Part shown: positions 1-18,173 of the stretch, one piece after another
Position numbering within the stretch: position 1 is the first letter of the stretch
How the letters are laid out: each line of letters starts with the position of its first letter
From: Doris montereyensis
Lineage: Eukaryota > Mollusca > Gastropoda > Nudibranchia > Dorididae
Direction: 5' to 3'
Length of the DNA stretch: 64,000 nucleotides
Assembly (NCBI GenBank): GCA_037039925.1
Contig: JAXRKP010001676.1
Span: 35,001-99,000 of the forward strand
Translations under genes and position numbers: made by a program
The notes under the pieces: generated by a model
The model's input: only the letters and a program-made list of their open reading frames with translations
Told to the model about the DNA's origin: nothing
Database searches by the model: none

Positions 1-780
1 AGGCTGGCCCAGTGACCTAGATCTACATCTGCTAACGTCTGGCCTTGACTCGACGAAAGCGAACTCTTGGTGAGCGAGAGAATTAGTTAGAAAAGATAGT
101 AAACAAGAAGAAAAAAAGTAGTTTCGGCTTCAATCTGGCAATTTACCGTAACTGTAGTGTGATGCCTAGATCTATACCTAGTTTTGCTCTCTTGTAGTAT
201 GAGTATGAGATATGAATTACGCTAGCAACAGGACCACCTGTTCTTAAGTTAGGCCGTCTTAACTAGTATAAATTTGAACTCACTCAGTAGGAAAACATGA
301 GGTGATATGTGCAATTATTTAAATTTGTATGCCTTATATATTATGTGACAACAAGCTCATGAAAATCAACCACATGTCTCACACAGGCCTAATTTCGCCA
401 CTGCTCGGAGTGTGGGTAAGATGTTTACTGCTATATATAAATCTAACTGGCATTGTTTTTAAAGAAATAGAAAAACACACAACTCAACATGCATTGCAAT
501 GCAATCATGGATTTATGTCAAAGTCATCCCTTTCATTTACATCCAGGCCCCAGTTCGAACACTTGCCTGTCGTGTCACAGGGTTTGGTGCGATATTCAGA
601 GAATGAGAGGAGGAGGGAGGTAAGCGGATTAAAGGGGGGGGGGGTAAGCAATATAAAATAATGCCGATGATGTCAATAATGGGGATGTTCGTATCCATCG
701 TCATTGTGTACATTTGTTACTCAAGCAGTTTTGGAATTAAATGGATTGGCGCTTGTTCTTTTCTTCTTCTTCATTGTAAG
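1..780. other. unassigned left edge
   Basis: No convincing exon, RNA gene or transposon protein is visible. The two short open frames here (329-661 and 661-915) show no family motif and the second runs into a SINE. The last part, about 687-786, is a roughly 100-base segment that reappears almost unchanged at 1569-1671 inside a minisatellite, so it is probably a dispersed repeat or a local duplication. The missing C-terminal exon of the kinase regulatory-subunit gene (minus strand, 4651-11847) would be expected at lower coordinates; I looked for it in 1-4650 and did not find it. Confidence 0.5.
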
Positions 781-1085
781 AGGACTCGGCAGTCCACAGG
801 CAAGGCATCGGCCTCTCAACCAAAAGGTCGTAATCCTAAGATTTTCTCAATTTTTTTTCGAATAAAGTCAACCCCCCCCCATTACCCTCGTCCAGTTAGG
901 TGGTTCAACGCCTAGTCCCACCGGAGACGGGCGGTAAAAAGGAGATCCCGTGTGCAGATCACAAAAGTGTGTGCACTTTAAAGATCCCTTGACTGTTTAG
1001 AGGGCAGTCCGGGCAAAATTTAAAAATCCTATCAAGAAATATCGAGATCACCTTAGTTGTAAATCAAATCAAATCAAAATCTTCA
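781..1085 (+). mobile_element. SINE family B copy
   Basis: The copy shares its parts, in the same order, with copies at 25255-25570, 32036-32350 and 33565-33838. There is a tRNA-like head ending in a 'cctctcaaccaaaaggt' segment, a middle 'cctagtccca..ggagacgg', a block 'aaagatccctt..ctgttta..gggcagt', and a tail of repeated 'aaatc' units at 1064-1083. The tRNA-derived head and short tandem tail are standard SINE features. It encodes nothing. Confidence 0.7.
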
Positions 1086-1199
1086 TTGTAAGTGACTAAC
1101 TCTCAAATATCGATTATTAATCTCAGCGCGCTTGACTTGTTTAAATCCAACCTCTAACTGTTAATCCAATTTTGATTTTAAAGTGATGTATCTATTTTA

Positions 1200-1925
1200 T
1201 TATTATTTATTGTTATGTTTTTAAGGCCTTAGTGCTATTGTTCATTTTATTATTATGTTTTTAAGGCCTGATTGGACAGCAAACTACAAACATGCTAGCC
1301 CATCTCTCCTACGGATCGTTTTATTTTTACCTGAAATTCATTTGAGGCTTTAGTGCTATTGCTCATTTTATTATTATGTTTATAAGGCCTTAGTTTAGTG
1401 CTATTGCTCATTTTATTTTTATGTTTTTAAGGCCTTAGTGCTATTGCTCATTTTATTTTTATGTTTATAAGGCCTTAGTGCTATTGCTAATTTTATTTTT
1501 ATGTTTATAAGGCCTTAGTGCTATTGCTCATTTTATTTTTATGTTTATAAGGCCTTAGTGCTATTGCTATGTTCGTATCCCATCGTCATTGTGTACATTT
1601 GTTACTCCAAGCAGTTTTGGAATTAAATGGATTGGCGCTTGTTCTTTTCTTCTTCTTCATTGTAAGAGGACTTATATTTATTTTTATGTTTATAAGGCCT
1701 TAGTGCTATTGCTCATTTTATTTTTATGTTTATAAGGCCTTAGTGCTATTGCTCATTTTATTTTTATGTTTATAAGGCCTTAGTGCTATTGCTCATTTTA
1801 TTTTTATGTTTATAAGGCCTTAGTGCTATTGCTCATTTTATTTTTATGTTTATAAGGCCTTAGTGCTATTGCTCATTTTATTTTTATGTTTATAAGGCCT
1901 TAGTGCTATTGCTCATTTTATTTTC
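1200..1925 (+). repeat. 40-bp minisatellite with an inserted duplicate segment
   Basis: The unit is 40 bases long and centred on 'aaggccttagtgctattgct'. From 1681 to 1920 six consecutive units are essentially perfect; from 1200 to 1560 the units are less regular. Between the two parts, 1562-1680 holds a copy of the segment found at 687-786. Confidence 0.9.
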
Positions 1926-2835
1926 TGTTGGCAGTTTGATTTACGGTCTTACTGCACACGGGTTGAATGAGTGCAGGTGACGATAAATGTTTGAAGATGG
2001 GACCTTGTGTGTTTAACAGTTTTATGTATTGGTTGTTGTTTAAAGCTTAAGCTGATCTAATTGGATAAAAAAAAATGGGACCATTTCCAGTTTTAAAGAA
2101 AATTTTAATTTTATTCCAAGGCTATCCATCGTAATGTATTCATGTTAGTTTTGGCATTCCTTTTGTGCATGTGTAATTATTAGATGTAAATCAGGCTGCG
2201 TTCTTTTGTACTTTCTCAATTTCTTGCATGTAGATTGGTTGGTGTGGGTCCCAGACACGGCTACCACAATCTGAAGCTTGTTATAGTAATGACCTGTAGC
2301 ACGACTCTTTGACATGTTCAAGACTAAAGGCTTCTTCTCAGGAAAGCTAACAGGTCATTCGCTTTCCTGTACAACGCTCTATGTTCTTTCCATTGCAATT
2401 TGTTGTTTATAATTACTCTTAAGTATTTAGCACTGTCTGTTATTTTTTGTTTTATGTCATGCCTGTAGCAGAATGAGTTTTTTTGTTTGTTTGTTTTTTT
2501 TACGTATTATTTTAGCACGGTACCTGGCACTTATCTGGGAGGAACTCCATTTTCCACTTTTTCTCTCCAACTCTTGTGGTGTATTTAGGTCGTCTTGTAA
2601 CGTTTTAAAATCATTGGTGTCATCTGCTTTATAATTTACAACGACGGATTATCATCAGTGATCAGTGAACAGTATTACTTTAGTACCTGGTGAGATGTTT
2701 GGTCAATATCACTGATACAATGTATTAAATAAAACAAATTACTTAAGACAGCCCCTTTTGCAACATCCGAAAGTACTGGTTTGGGATTAAATTCGTTTAG
2801 AAAAGGAGATATGAATAAATTGTTCTTCGTTGATC
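1926..2835. other. unassigned interval
   Basis: This is AT-rich sequence with no open frame of interest, no tRNA-like boxes and no recognised repeat. The antisense reading shows scattered short frames only. It may be old transposon DNA, but I cannot name it. Confidence 0.4.
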
Positions 2836-2839
2836 ATGT

Positions 2840-3840
2840 ATGTTTCATTTTTTAAATAGAACCCATATAAATGTTAATAACTTCTCAACAGTGTAACCGA
2901 TAGCCATACATTTTCAACACAAGAAACTTCAGTCTTATACATTTTGATAAATATAAGTTTTGTTTTATTTAATTTCTGGAACAGTGAACGTTACGCAATA
3001 ACTAAAAAGATGTACTTTTTTTTTCAACTGGCAACATTTCTGTAAAAAAGTTGAAACAGCAGATGATGAAAACATGTGTTCGATGAAGCCATCCAAAAAC
3101 GATGAAATTGAACTTAAAACCTATCAACGTGAATATTTAATACTTTGTTTCCAATATGTAACATGTCAATTAAAAATAATCTACTTAACTGTGAGACTAG
3201 TCGATCATCGTCCTCCTCAACAACCTTTTCTTCGACGACCGGCTAATCTCGTAACGGACAGTAAACAATTGAGCTCCTCATTCGGTGGATCTCAGTCCCT
3301 TGGATTTATTTCTATGGGACTATTTGAAAAATAAAGATATAGATCTATATAAAAATCGTCCAAAAAACTTCTTTGAGCTGGGACAAGAAAAAGAACAGCT
3401 TGTAAAGACAGTGACACCCGAGAAGTGCGCGCGCACAATCGAAAACTTCGTGAAACGAATGAAACTCTGCAAACAGCATAAAGGACGTCATTTCTATCAA
3501 TTTCTGTAAACCACTAGTAAGTGAATCGTTGTTAAATTGACTTGTTACATATGGGAAAAATGTTTGAATGTGCACGTTGATGGGTGTTTTAATAATTTTC
3601 ATAGATTTTGGATGGTTTTATCTAACACCTATTTATGACTTGTTGATGTTTCAACGTTTCCACAGAAATGTTGAAAATTGACCAATGTACCTCTTTTTAC
3701 TAATTGCTAAAAAAACTTATATTCATCAAAATATATAAGACTGAAGTTAAGCGTGGCGATTAGCCGTGTTATTGAGAATTCATGAACATTTATATGTCTT
3801 CCATTTCTTTTTTAAACGTACTGTATGAATTATTTCTTCT
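2840..3840 (+). mobile_element. small DNA transposon with long inverted ends and a transposase remnant
   Basis: The segment around 2935-2970 (beginning 'cttcagtcttatacatttt') returns in reverse complement at about 3715-3748 ('aatatataagactgaag'), and flanking blocks on both sides also pair, giving inverted ends of roughly 150-200 bases. Between them, 3190-3509 encodes in shifted frames a transposase C-terminus: a 'DLSPLDLFLWDYLK' block, then a basic tail ending 'FYQFL'. The PLDxFLWxYLK signature is that of DDE transposases of the Tc1/mariner type. The rest of the enzyme is missing, so this copy is dead. A related fragment lies at 15060-15500. Confidence 0.65.
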
Positions 3841-4235
3841 TAATTCATCGTGGTTCCAGAAAGTAGTCTAACTATAATCATTATAAAAGAGCAATACCTA
3901 TTTTCGGCTGCCCTTATGTTATGTTATCATTAGAATATGTGGAAAAGTTTAAGAAATACCAGACATATTCATTTAGATTAAAAAGTGATCTAAACGGACC
4001 AAGTGAGTATCAACGAATCGTCGGAACAATCTCGCTGGGGTGAGGAGGGGGGAGGGGGCATTTATATTTCTAAATATAAGAGCTCATATTATATTACGTT
4101 TCAGCGAAGAATACCCTCGCAAACAAGATGAAATCAATTTATCACGTAAGGAGAAAGAAGAATTTATCATCTCTCCAAAATGATTCGTTTGCTTGATTAG
4201 AATTTCCCCTGTCTGTTACATGTATTAAGATTACG
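3841..4235. other. unassigned interval
   Basis: AT-rich sequence between the transposon remnant and a SINE. I see no coding exon on either strand. Confidence 0.4.
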
Positions 4236-4238
4236 TAG

Positions 4239-4480
4239 CGTCGGTGGCTGAGTGGTTAGGCTGCCGGACTGAGGGTAAAGCTAGGTCTGACGTTGTGTTC
4301 CTTAGGAAACACATTTAAAACGCACATTCCCCACTCGATCCAGGTGTAAATGGGTACAAGCACTAGCTTAGGAATAACAACCTGCGTCAGACTGGCGTCC
4401 TGTCCAGGGGGTAATTATTGTCACCTGTTCCGCTTCACGCTATACAAACCTGGATATGCAGTGGTATCAGAATGAAACAG
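4239..4480 (+). mobile_element. SINE family A copy
   Basis: The head 'gcgtcggtggctgagtggtt' resembles a tRNA A box region. The body follows the same order as copies at 28573-28855 (plus) and 9120-9370 (minus): 'gttgtgttccttaggaaa', 'ctcgatccaggtg', 'gggtacaagcacta', 'gtcctgtccagggg', 'cacgctata'. The part that carries the B box in the other copies is shortened here. Confidence 0.7.
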
Positions 4481-4507
4481 AGGGTGGGGGAAGACATGTG
4501 AAAAGTG

Positions 4508-4600
4508 AAAGACTCAAGAAAAAACTTTAACCTGTCTAAGCACGAACCCTCGGCCTTTTGGTTGAGAGGCAGATACCTTATCTGGACCAACCGCTTTCCT
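4508..4600 (-). mobile_element. SINE family B head fragment
   Basis: Read on the minus strand, this matches the tRNA-like head of SINE B ('..cctctcaaccaaaaggc..'), with the RNA polymerase III B-box-like stretch near 4540. Only the first roughly 90 bases are present. A similar minus-strand head fragment lies at 26370-26435. Confidence 0.5.
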
Positions 4601-4650
4601 GTTGTAATTTATTGCAATAACACATTTTGTTTAGGTATCGGTAACCGTAC

Positions 4651-11847
<7,197 letters not shown>

Positions 11848-12034
11848 CGAATGCTGGTGACGATTATACGATAACTAACAATGATACATCATTTACAATT
11901 TGCATAACATCACAGTACACTGCAAACCGCTTACCGGTATAAGAACACCGGTGATCAAGAGTTATTATATCCGCTGTGTTATAATATCCAATAGTGATGG
12001 ACAATGGCATGAGATCACACTGAAGCCCCGTGGG

Positions 12035-12160
12035 AAACACAGACGAGACAAATTCAAAGGATTAGACTGGAAGCAAATTATTTGGACACTAACACAATCG
12101 AACCCGCGACCTCCTCGTCCGCGCTCATCGCGTCGCCATGAAAATACGGAGCTTTCAATC
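12035..12160 (-). mobile_element. tRNA-like SINE head
   Basis: On the minus strand, a head 'ggcgacgcgatgagcgcgg' is followed by a B-box match 'gcgggttcgattgtg' at about 12094-12108. This is typical of a tRNA-derived SINE promoter. The body differs from families A and B. It lies upstream of the regulatory-subunit start codon. Confidence 0.5.
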
Positions 12161-12960
<800 letters not shown>

Positions 12961-13118
12961 ATATGATTTTTTTAAAGATTTAAGTGAGATCAATTCATTT
13001 TTGACCTATTAATGTTATTCATATCATAACGTTTCTGAAGTAAAACATTACATAACCGAATACCCGGGAGTGTCATCTCATTCTGTGGAGGTTAACGAGA
13101 GACACAGAGTGGGTGAAT

Positions 13119-13191
<73 letters not shown>

Positions 13192-13209
13192 GAGATGACC
13201 CCAACAAAG

Positions 13210-13266
<57 letters not shown>
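13119..13266 (+). repeat. two (GA)n tracts with a duplicated spacer
   Basis: GA tracts at 13119-13189 and 13212-13266 are each followed by the same 'gatgaccccaacaaagcaca' segment, so tract plus spacer was duplicated as a unit. Confidence 0.9.
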
Positions 13267-13270
<4 letters not shown>

Positions 13271-14160
13271 CCCAACAAAGCACACAATGGAAGTCTCTGG
13301 AACTCAGGCACATCACGAAGATAACATCGAAAGGAATAGAAAACGTGCCATGTCAATGACATAGCCTACGTACTTAAAAATATGTATTATGTTATCCACT
13401 CGTCGTGAGCAGTCCATATAGTATACATCCAGAAAGGCATATTTCGCATCGCGGTCTGTCTCTCCGTCTTTTAAACTGCCAACAGCCCAATCTGAGCGGC
13501 TGGGTAAACTTAGGAGAGGACAGCTGACGTGTGTTTACAACGTTCACACAATTAGCTGGCTTGGTTACAGCATCGAATACTTCATTATAAGCATGTACCG
13601 TGTTTTAAGTACGGTGCACAGTCAAGTGTGGTCAATAACCATAGAGGATAACGATTGCTTTTGGGTGGCCACCTCCTCCTCGATGAATACCACCATCACG
13701 TAGAATAAAAGTATCGTCTTGTTTCCAAAACTTTGCTTGAAGGAAAAAATAGAACGTTACATAATATGACTTATACTTGTATTTATAAACATTTGCAATA
13801 TTATGCCCTGCCTCGCCGGAGAATTTCTATAGGTTAAATTCGATCATGGGGGGGGGGGGGGGGTATGATTTTAATACAACCATAAATGAAATTATTCAAG
13901 GTGTTAAAGTGAATAAATAAGAAACGGAAACAATATGTAAATACAACCATTATTATGAGATTGAAACAATGTCCATAATTTATTGCAGGTTTCATTCTTA
14001 TGGTTCTGTTCTGGTCATATCATATGACGTCACAAAATGGGTACAACATAATTTATTTACATAATTTTTCTACTAATTGAAAATTAACAATGATTATCAT
14101 CATGATAAAAATAATAAAGACAACAATAAGATGTAATCATTGCAACGGCATCATCAAAAA
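13267..14160. other. unassigned interval
   Basis: No coding motif is seen on either strand. There is a run of 14 Gs at 13849-13862. A 'gctgacgtgtg' motif near 13522 resembles a cAMP-response half site, but this is weak. Confidence 0.35.
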
Positions 14161-14168
14161 AGAAGAAA

Positions 14169-14790
14169 ATGTATGTAGGTATGTGGAAACCCAGACCGGT
14201 AAATCTATCACTGCTTTCATTAAAATTGGCTAATGTTTTAGCTCTATTGGAAAATTCAAAAAGTCTCCTTCAGTATGATATCAACATGCTGAATAATGTG
14301 CTAAATAAAAGAGGAATGAAAGTAAATGCAAAGAAAACAGAAACAATGCTAGTGACTAGGGGGAACCTAAACACAAAAGCTTAAACTGGGCAGAGAGAAG
14401 TTGGAACAAGTTCAAAGCAACAAATGACATAAACACTACACTGGTTTGGACATGTAAACAGAATGAATACTAATTCAAGGTTAAAGACCCAAAAACGCAG
14501 ACCTCGGAGAAAGGGGAAAGAAAATATAAAAGCGGCACTAAAACAAGTAAACTTAACCTTCACAGACAGCAACAACTAAATGTCAGGACTGGGTAGCCTG
14601 AAGAAAGATCTTTCGGGCATCTCAACCCATACACCAAAAGAAAGAATGGAAACTTATAAAGAAAGAAAGAAAGAAAGAAAGAAAGAACGAAAGAAAGAGA
14701 AAGAAAGAAAGAATGAAAGAAAGAAAGAAAGAAAGAAAGAAAATAAGAAAGAAAGAAGGAAAGAAAGAAAGAAAGAAAGGAAAAAATAAA
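14169..14790 (+). mobile_element. LINE 3' fragment with (GAAA)n tail (family G)
   Basis: The start (14169-14375) encodes the segment just after the reverse-transcriptase active site: LQYDINMLNNVLNKRGMKVN, then AKKTETM. The middle carries decayed C-terminal coding sequence. The 3' end 'tcaacccatacaccaaaag' is followed by 'aatggaaacttataaagaaa' and a long GAAA tail (14655-14780). The same end occurs at 36795, 37650, 45058 and, inverted, near 61590. Confidence 0.8.
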
Positions 14791-15059
14791 TATAAGAAAA
14801 AGGGTTTTGTAGCCTTAGCATTAACCTTATTATTTTCGTGTACTAAGTTTTGGAAATCTACAAACAAGCCAAGTACATCTGCCTGGTATCTCAACAAAAA
14901 ACAGAAAAGCCTACCCATACAACTACTTCCTGTTTATAAACGATTGAATATTTGTTTCTAAAATTGTTGATGGTACTAGATATATTGTAACAAAATATCA
15001 TGTAAAAGTTCGAGAGCCAGTTCATGAGTTATGCGCATTTTTTATTGCACACCGATGTT

Positions 15060-15500
15060 TCGATTTTTTAAAATTTTGTTGCATCACATCAAGCAATGCC
15101 ACCACTACAACTAAAAGGACGATGATCGCAAATCGTCGCTAGGAACTTCGATGACACCGGAATGTACATCCCAGTAGCTCATCAATGGTTCATACAGGAG
15201 GGTGCAAATCCCCACACAGCTAACCAGACCATGCAATGGCTAATGGTGAAAGAAAGAGGTGTCCAGGTCAATAATCGTTTGATCAGCCGACGTGTCACGA
15301 TTGAATGATCCCTGCATTCTCCAGATTTGAATCCTCTAGATTTCTTTCTCTGGAGTTATCTCAAGTCCACCGTGTATGACTATGACGAAAAACCAGAAAC
15401 TGTACCACAGCTAAGAATGCAATGGAGACAGCCATCATGTAAATGTAAAAGATATGACCGGAAACCAAGCTTGAATAATGACGGGAAACACTACAAGCAC
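15060..15500 (+). mobile_element. mariner/Tc1-type transposase fragment
   Basis: Pieces of a DDE transposase are readable: WFIQEGANPHTANQTMQWL (about 15188-15245, around the second catalytic acid), then SPDLNPLDFFLWSYLKSTVY (15316-15375) carrying the third catalytic region. One stop separates them. A motif 'tagacaccctgta' at about 16773-16785, typical of mariner-like ends, may be the far end of the same element, split by the LINE at 15510-16420. Confidence 0.7.
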
Positions 15501-15509
15501 ATTAATATT

Positions 15510-16420
15510 CAATTCAATTCAATTCAATCATCTTTATTGATGCTTTAAAAAAGGAAATTATACTTGTGTTATCACAATTTCCGTTTGAAATATAAAAGAA
15601 TACATCAATGTATACATTCAATAACTTATCATGAATCATTCATTCACCATTAACATTTCTTAAACATTGTGAAGAAAACGCCATTGTGCTTTCAAAGTAA
15701 GGTATGGTCAAACTTTCGTATGGCGCTTAGAAGAAAAGATCTAAAATATCTCTCAGTGCGGGATTTTAAATGTAAAAGTCGACCACTTCTACTACTTGTT
15801 TTTGGGTATGGAGAAAAGAGGGTGGGTGTTGTCTTTAAGTATACTCCTGAGTTTGATCTTGCATTGAATCTCATACAGATCTTCAAAGTTCTCCGGCTCT
15901 ACATCATTTATGAGTTTCTCTATGTGTTTCAGTGTCCTATTACATTTCTTCTTTTCTTTATCTCTTGTATTTCCTCCCCATGCAGTTATACTAATAATAA
16001 TAATACTCTTTATGCAAGCTTGATGGAAAAGTTTTATTAGAGTGTTATCAATTTGAAACTTATAAAGCTTCCTCATAAAGTACATTCTTTTGTTCACGTT
16101 CTTTAAAACTTTATTTGATTGTTTTTAGCCATTCTAGCTTCTCATCAAAAATTATGCCAAGATATTTATATTCATTAACTTTCTCAACTGTTTCATCTTT
16201 TATAACAATATCATTATGGATGTTATTTGTCTTCCTAAAATCAAAAATCGTTATTTTGTTTTGTTAACATTAAGTTGTAAATAATTGGTATCACACCATT
16301 TTACAAACCTTTTGATTTCTTGAGCATAATTGATTAGGTTTACTTCTGACCTGATAAGAGCTTGGATAGATGTATCATCTGCATATTTTATTATTGGGAT
16401 GTTTTCAAATGTTTGTTTTT
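15510..16420 (-). mobile_element. non-LTR retrotransposon reverse-transcriptase fragment
   Basis: On the minus strand, 16395-16370 encodes KYADDTSIQA, the YADD catalytic loop. LQLNVNKTKITIFDFRK follows, then YKYLGIIFDEKLEWL, and a downstream domain (KMYFMRKLYKF-like, ILKDNTHPLFSIP, SSRSGRLLHLKSRTERYFRS) with frameshifts. The 3' end at 15510-15530 consists of TTGAAT repeats preceded by AATAAAGATG, a common LINE tail. It is 5'-truncated. Confidence 0.8.
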
Positions 16421-16893
16421 TTTAATTATCTCAATATAAACGTAAATTCAAGGCAATGAAGTTTTAGTTTCATAAATGACCTGACACTTGCTTGACTTAA
16501 ATTACAGTTTGTTTAAAAAATTTTCACATGATTGATTTTCCCACAGAAACGTATTTTTCTTGTGAGTTCAGTTCGTGTTTGGACATTTGGTGCTTTGATC
16601 GGCTTCGCTCATCACGTCAATTTCCAAACGTTCGATTTTTCGCTATGTCATAAATTCAACATTGTACTCAGTTTTACATAGATCTACAATGTGGTTGAAT
16701 GTTGCCAAATTTCGTTTAATTTGAACGATATCTTAAAACGCTACAGCATTTTTTTTTGGGTTTACTTTTTTTAGACACCCTGTACGGTATAATATAATAT
16801 TATTTTAATTTTTATTGACATTGTGCACTCTGAAATACCCAAGCGGCAATGGTGCTATGAGCTTTGTTGGAATTACATAGTACTAGCAATAGA

Positions 16894-16961
16894 AGAAATA
16901 GTAGCAGCAGTAGTAGTAGTAGAAGTAGTAATAGTAGTAGTGTAGCAGTAGTAGAAGTAGT

Positions 16962-17008
<47 letters not shown>

Positions 17009-17036
17009 ATAGAATTAGTAATAGTAGTATTAGTAA

Positions 17037-17069
<33 letters not shown>

Positions 17070-17163
17070 AGAATAGCAGTAGTAATAGTAATATTAGTAT
17101 TAGTACTATAGTAGTAGTAGTAGTAGAGTTTTAGAGCAGAGTAGCAGCAGTAGTAGTAGCAGC

Positions 17164-17242
<79 letters not shown>

Positions 17243-17285
17243 CATAGTTGTAGTAAAACATTGTAGTAGTAGTAGTAGTAGTACA
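16894..17285 (+). repeat. (AGT)n microsatellite, interrupted
   Basis: AGT/GTA units run with AAT, GCA and GAA variants. The purest part is 17161-17240. It lies about 380 bases upstream of the NEIL1-like start codon. Confidence 0.95.
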
Positions 17286-17662
17286 TGAAGTAGAAGTTTA
17301 TAAACGATTTAGTATGAATACATGTAAGGATTTTATTATTATTATTAGTGTTTACACTTTACACAGATTGTAGGTCTAAATCTATGTGAATTGGGAAAAT
17401 TCGTTCCTCTCCTAACAGCTAAACATAAATAACATTCCTATTGAAAGTTGGATGTTTCGTAACATATTTGACTCGTTCCCGCCAATAATCCAGTGACCGA
17501 CAAACTCGCTAATTTCAAGGCCAAGGCTTGGGAAGCTGTGAACATAAGTCAACGTGCCACAATCACGAGCAACGAAACCAAATTGGAAGAGAAGCCGCAC
17601 AAAGCAAGTATCATCTTGAATCATAAGGACTATCCGTCAGTCTAACATTTGGACAAACAATT

Positions 17663-18173
17663 ATGCCGGAGGGACCCGAACTTCATTTGTCATCATTGTT
17701 TATAAACAGAATATGCCGTGACCTCATTTTCAGTGGAAAGGTCGCTCGAAACCCCATTCATAAGTGTACGGAGATAAACTGGGACGAACCATCGTACACG
17801 ATTTCTGCGGAATCTAGAGGAAAGGAGTTGATGGTTCATCTTCATGCACTTAGTGATACAAAAAGTACAGATCTAGATCTATGTCTGGATAAGGAAAAGA
17901 AACCCACAACATGCGAATTAACCAAACCAGAAACATGTTCGGTTTCTGTTTTGTTTACATTTGGCATGAGTGGAAAGTTCGAATTTACACGTGCAAACGA
18001 GTTGCTAAAAAACACTCGCACTTGACATTCTTTACAAAAACAAAGGCTGGCGATGAAATGGACTCTATGGCTTTAAGCTTTGTAGACTACAGGAGATTTG
18101 GACGATGGTTTCAGGACACAGACTGGTCAAAAGAGCGAGGACCGTGTGTCATACAGGAATACGATGGATTCGT
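17663..18173 (+). CDS. NEIL1: NEIL1-like, exon 1 (catalytic domain)
   Basis: ATG at 17663 gives MPEGPELHLSSLFINRICRD; the start must be here because processing exposes this proline as the catalytic residue. SRGKELMVHL and FTFGMSGKFEF follow. After ELLK near 18012 the frame moves by one: the A6 run would need to be A7 for KHSHLTFFTKTKAGDE, FVDYRRFGRWFQDTDW and RGPCVIQEYDGF to continue. Donor GTGAGT at 18174. Confidence 0.92.

Noticed and set aside
17412..17624. 70-codon minus-strand frame just upstream of the NEIL1-like start
   Set aside because: No family motif, overlaps the probable promoter of the plus-strand gene, and the length is within chance expectation.
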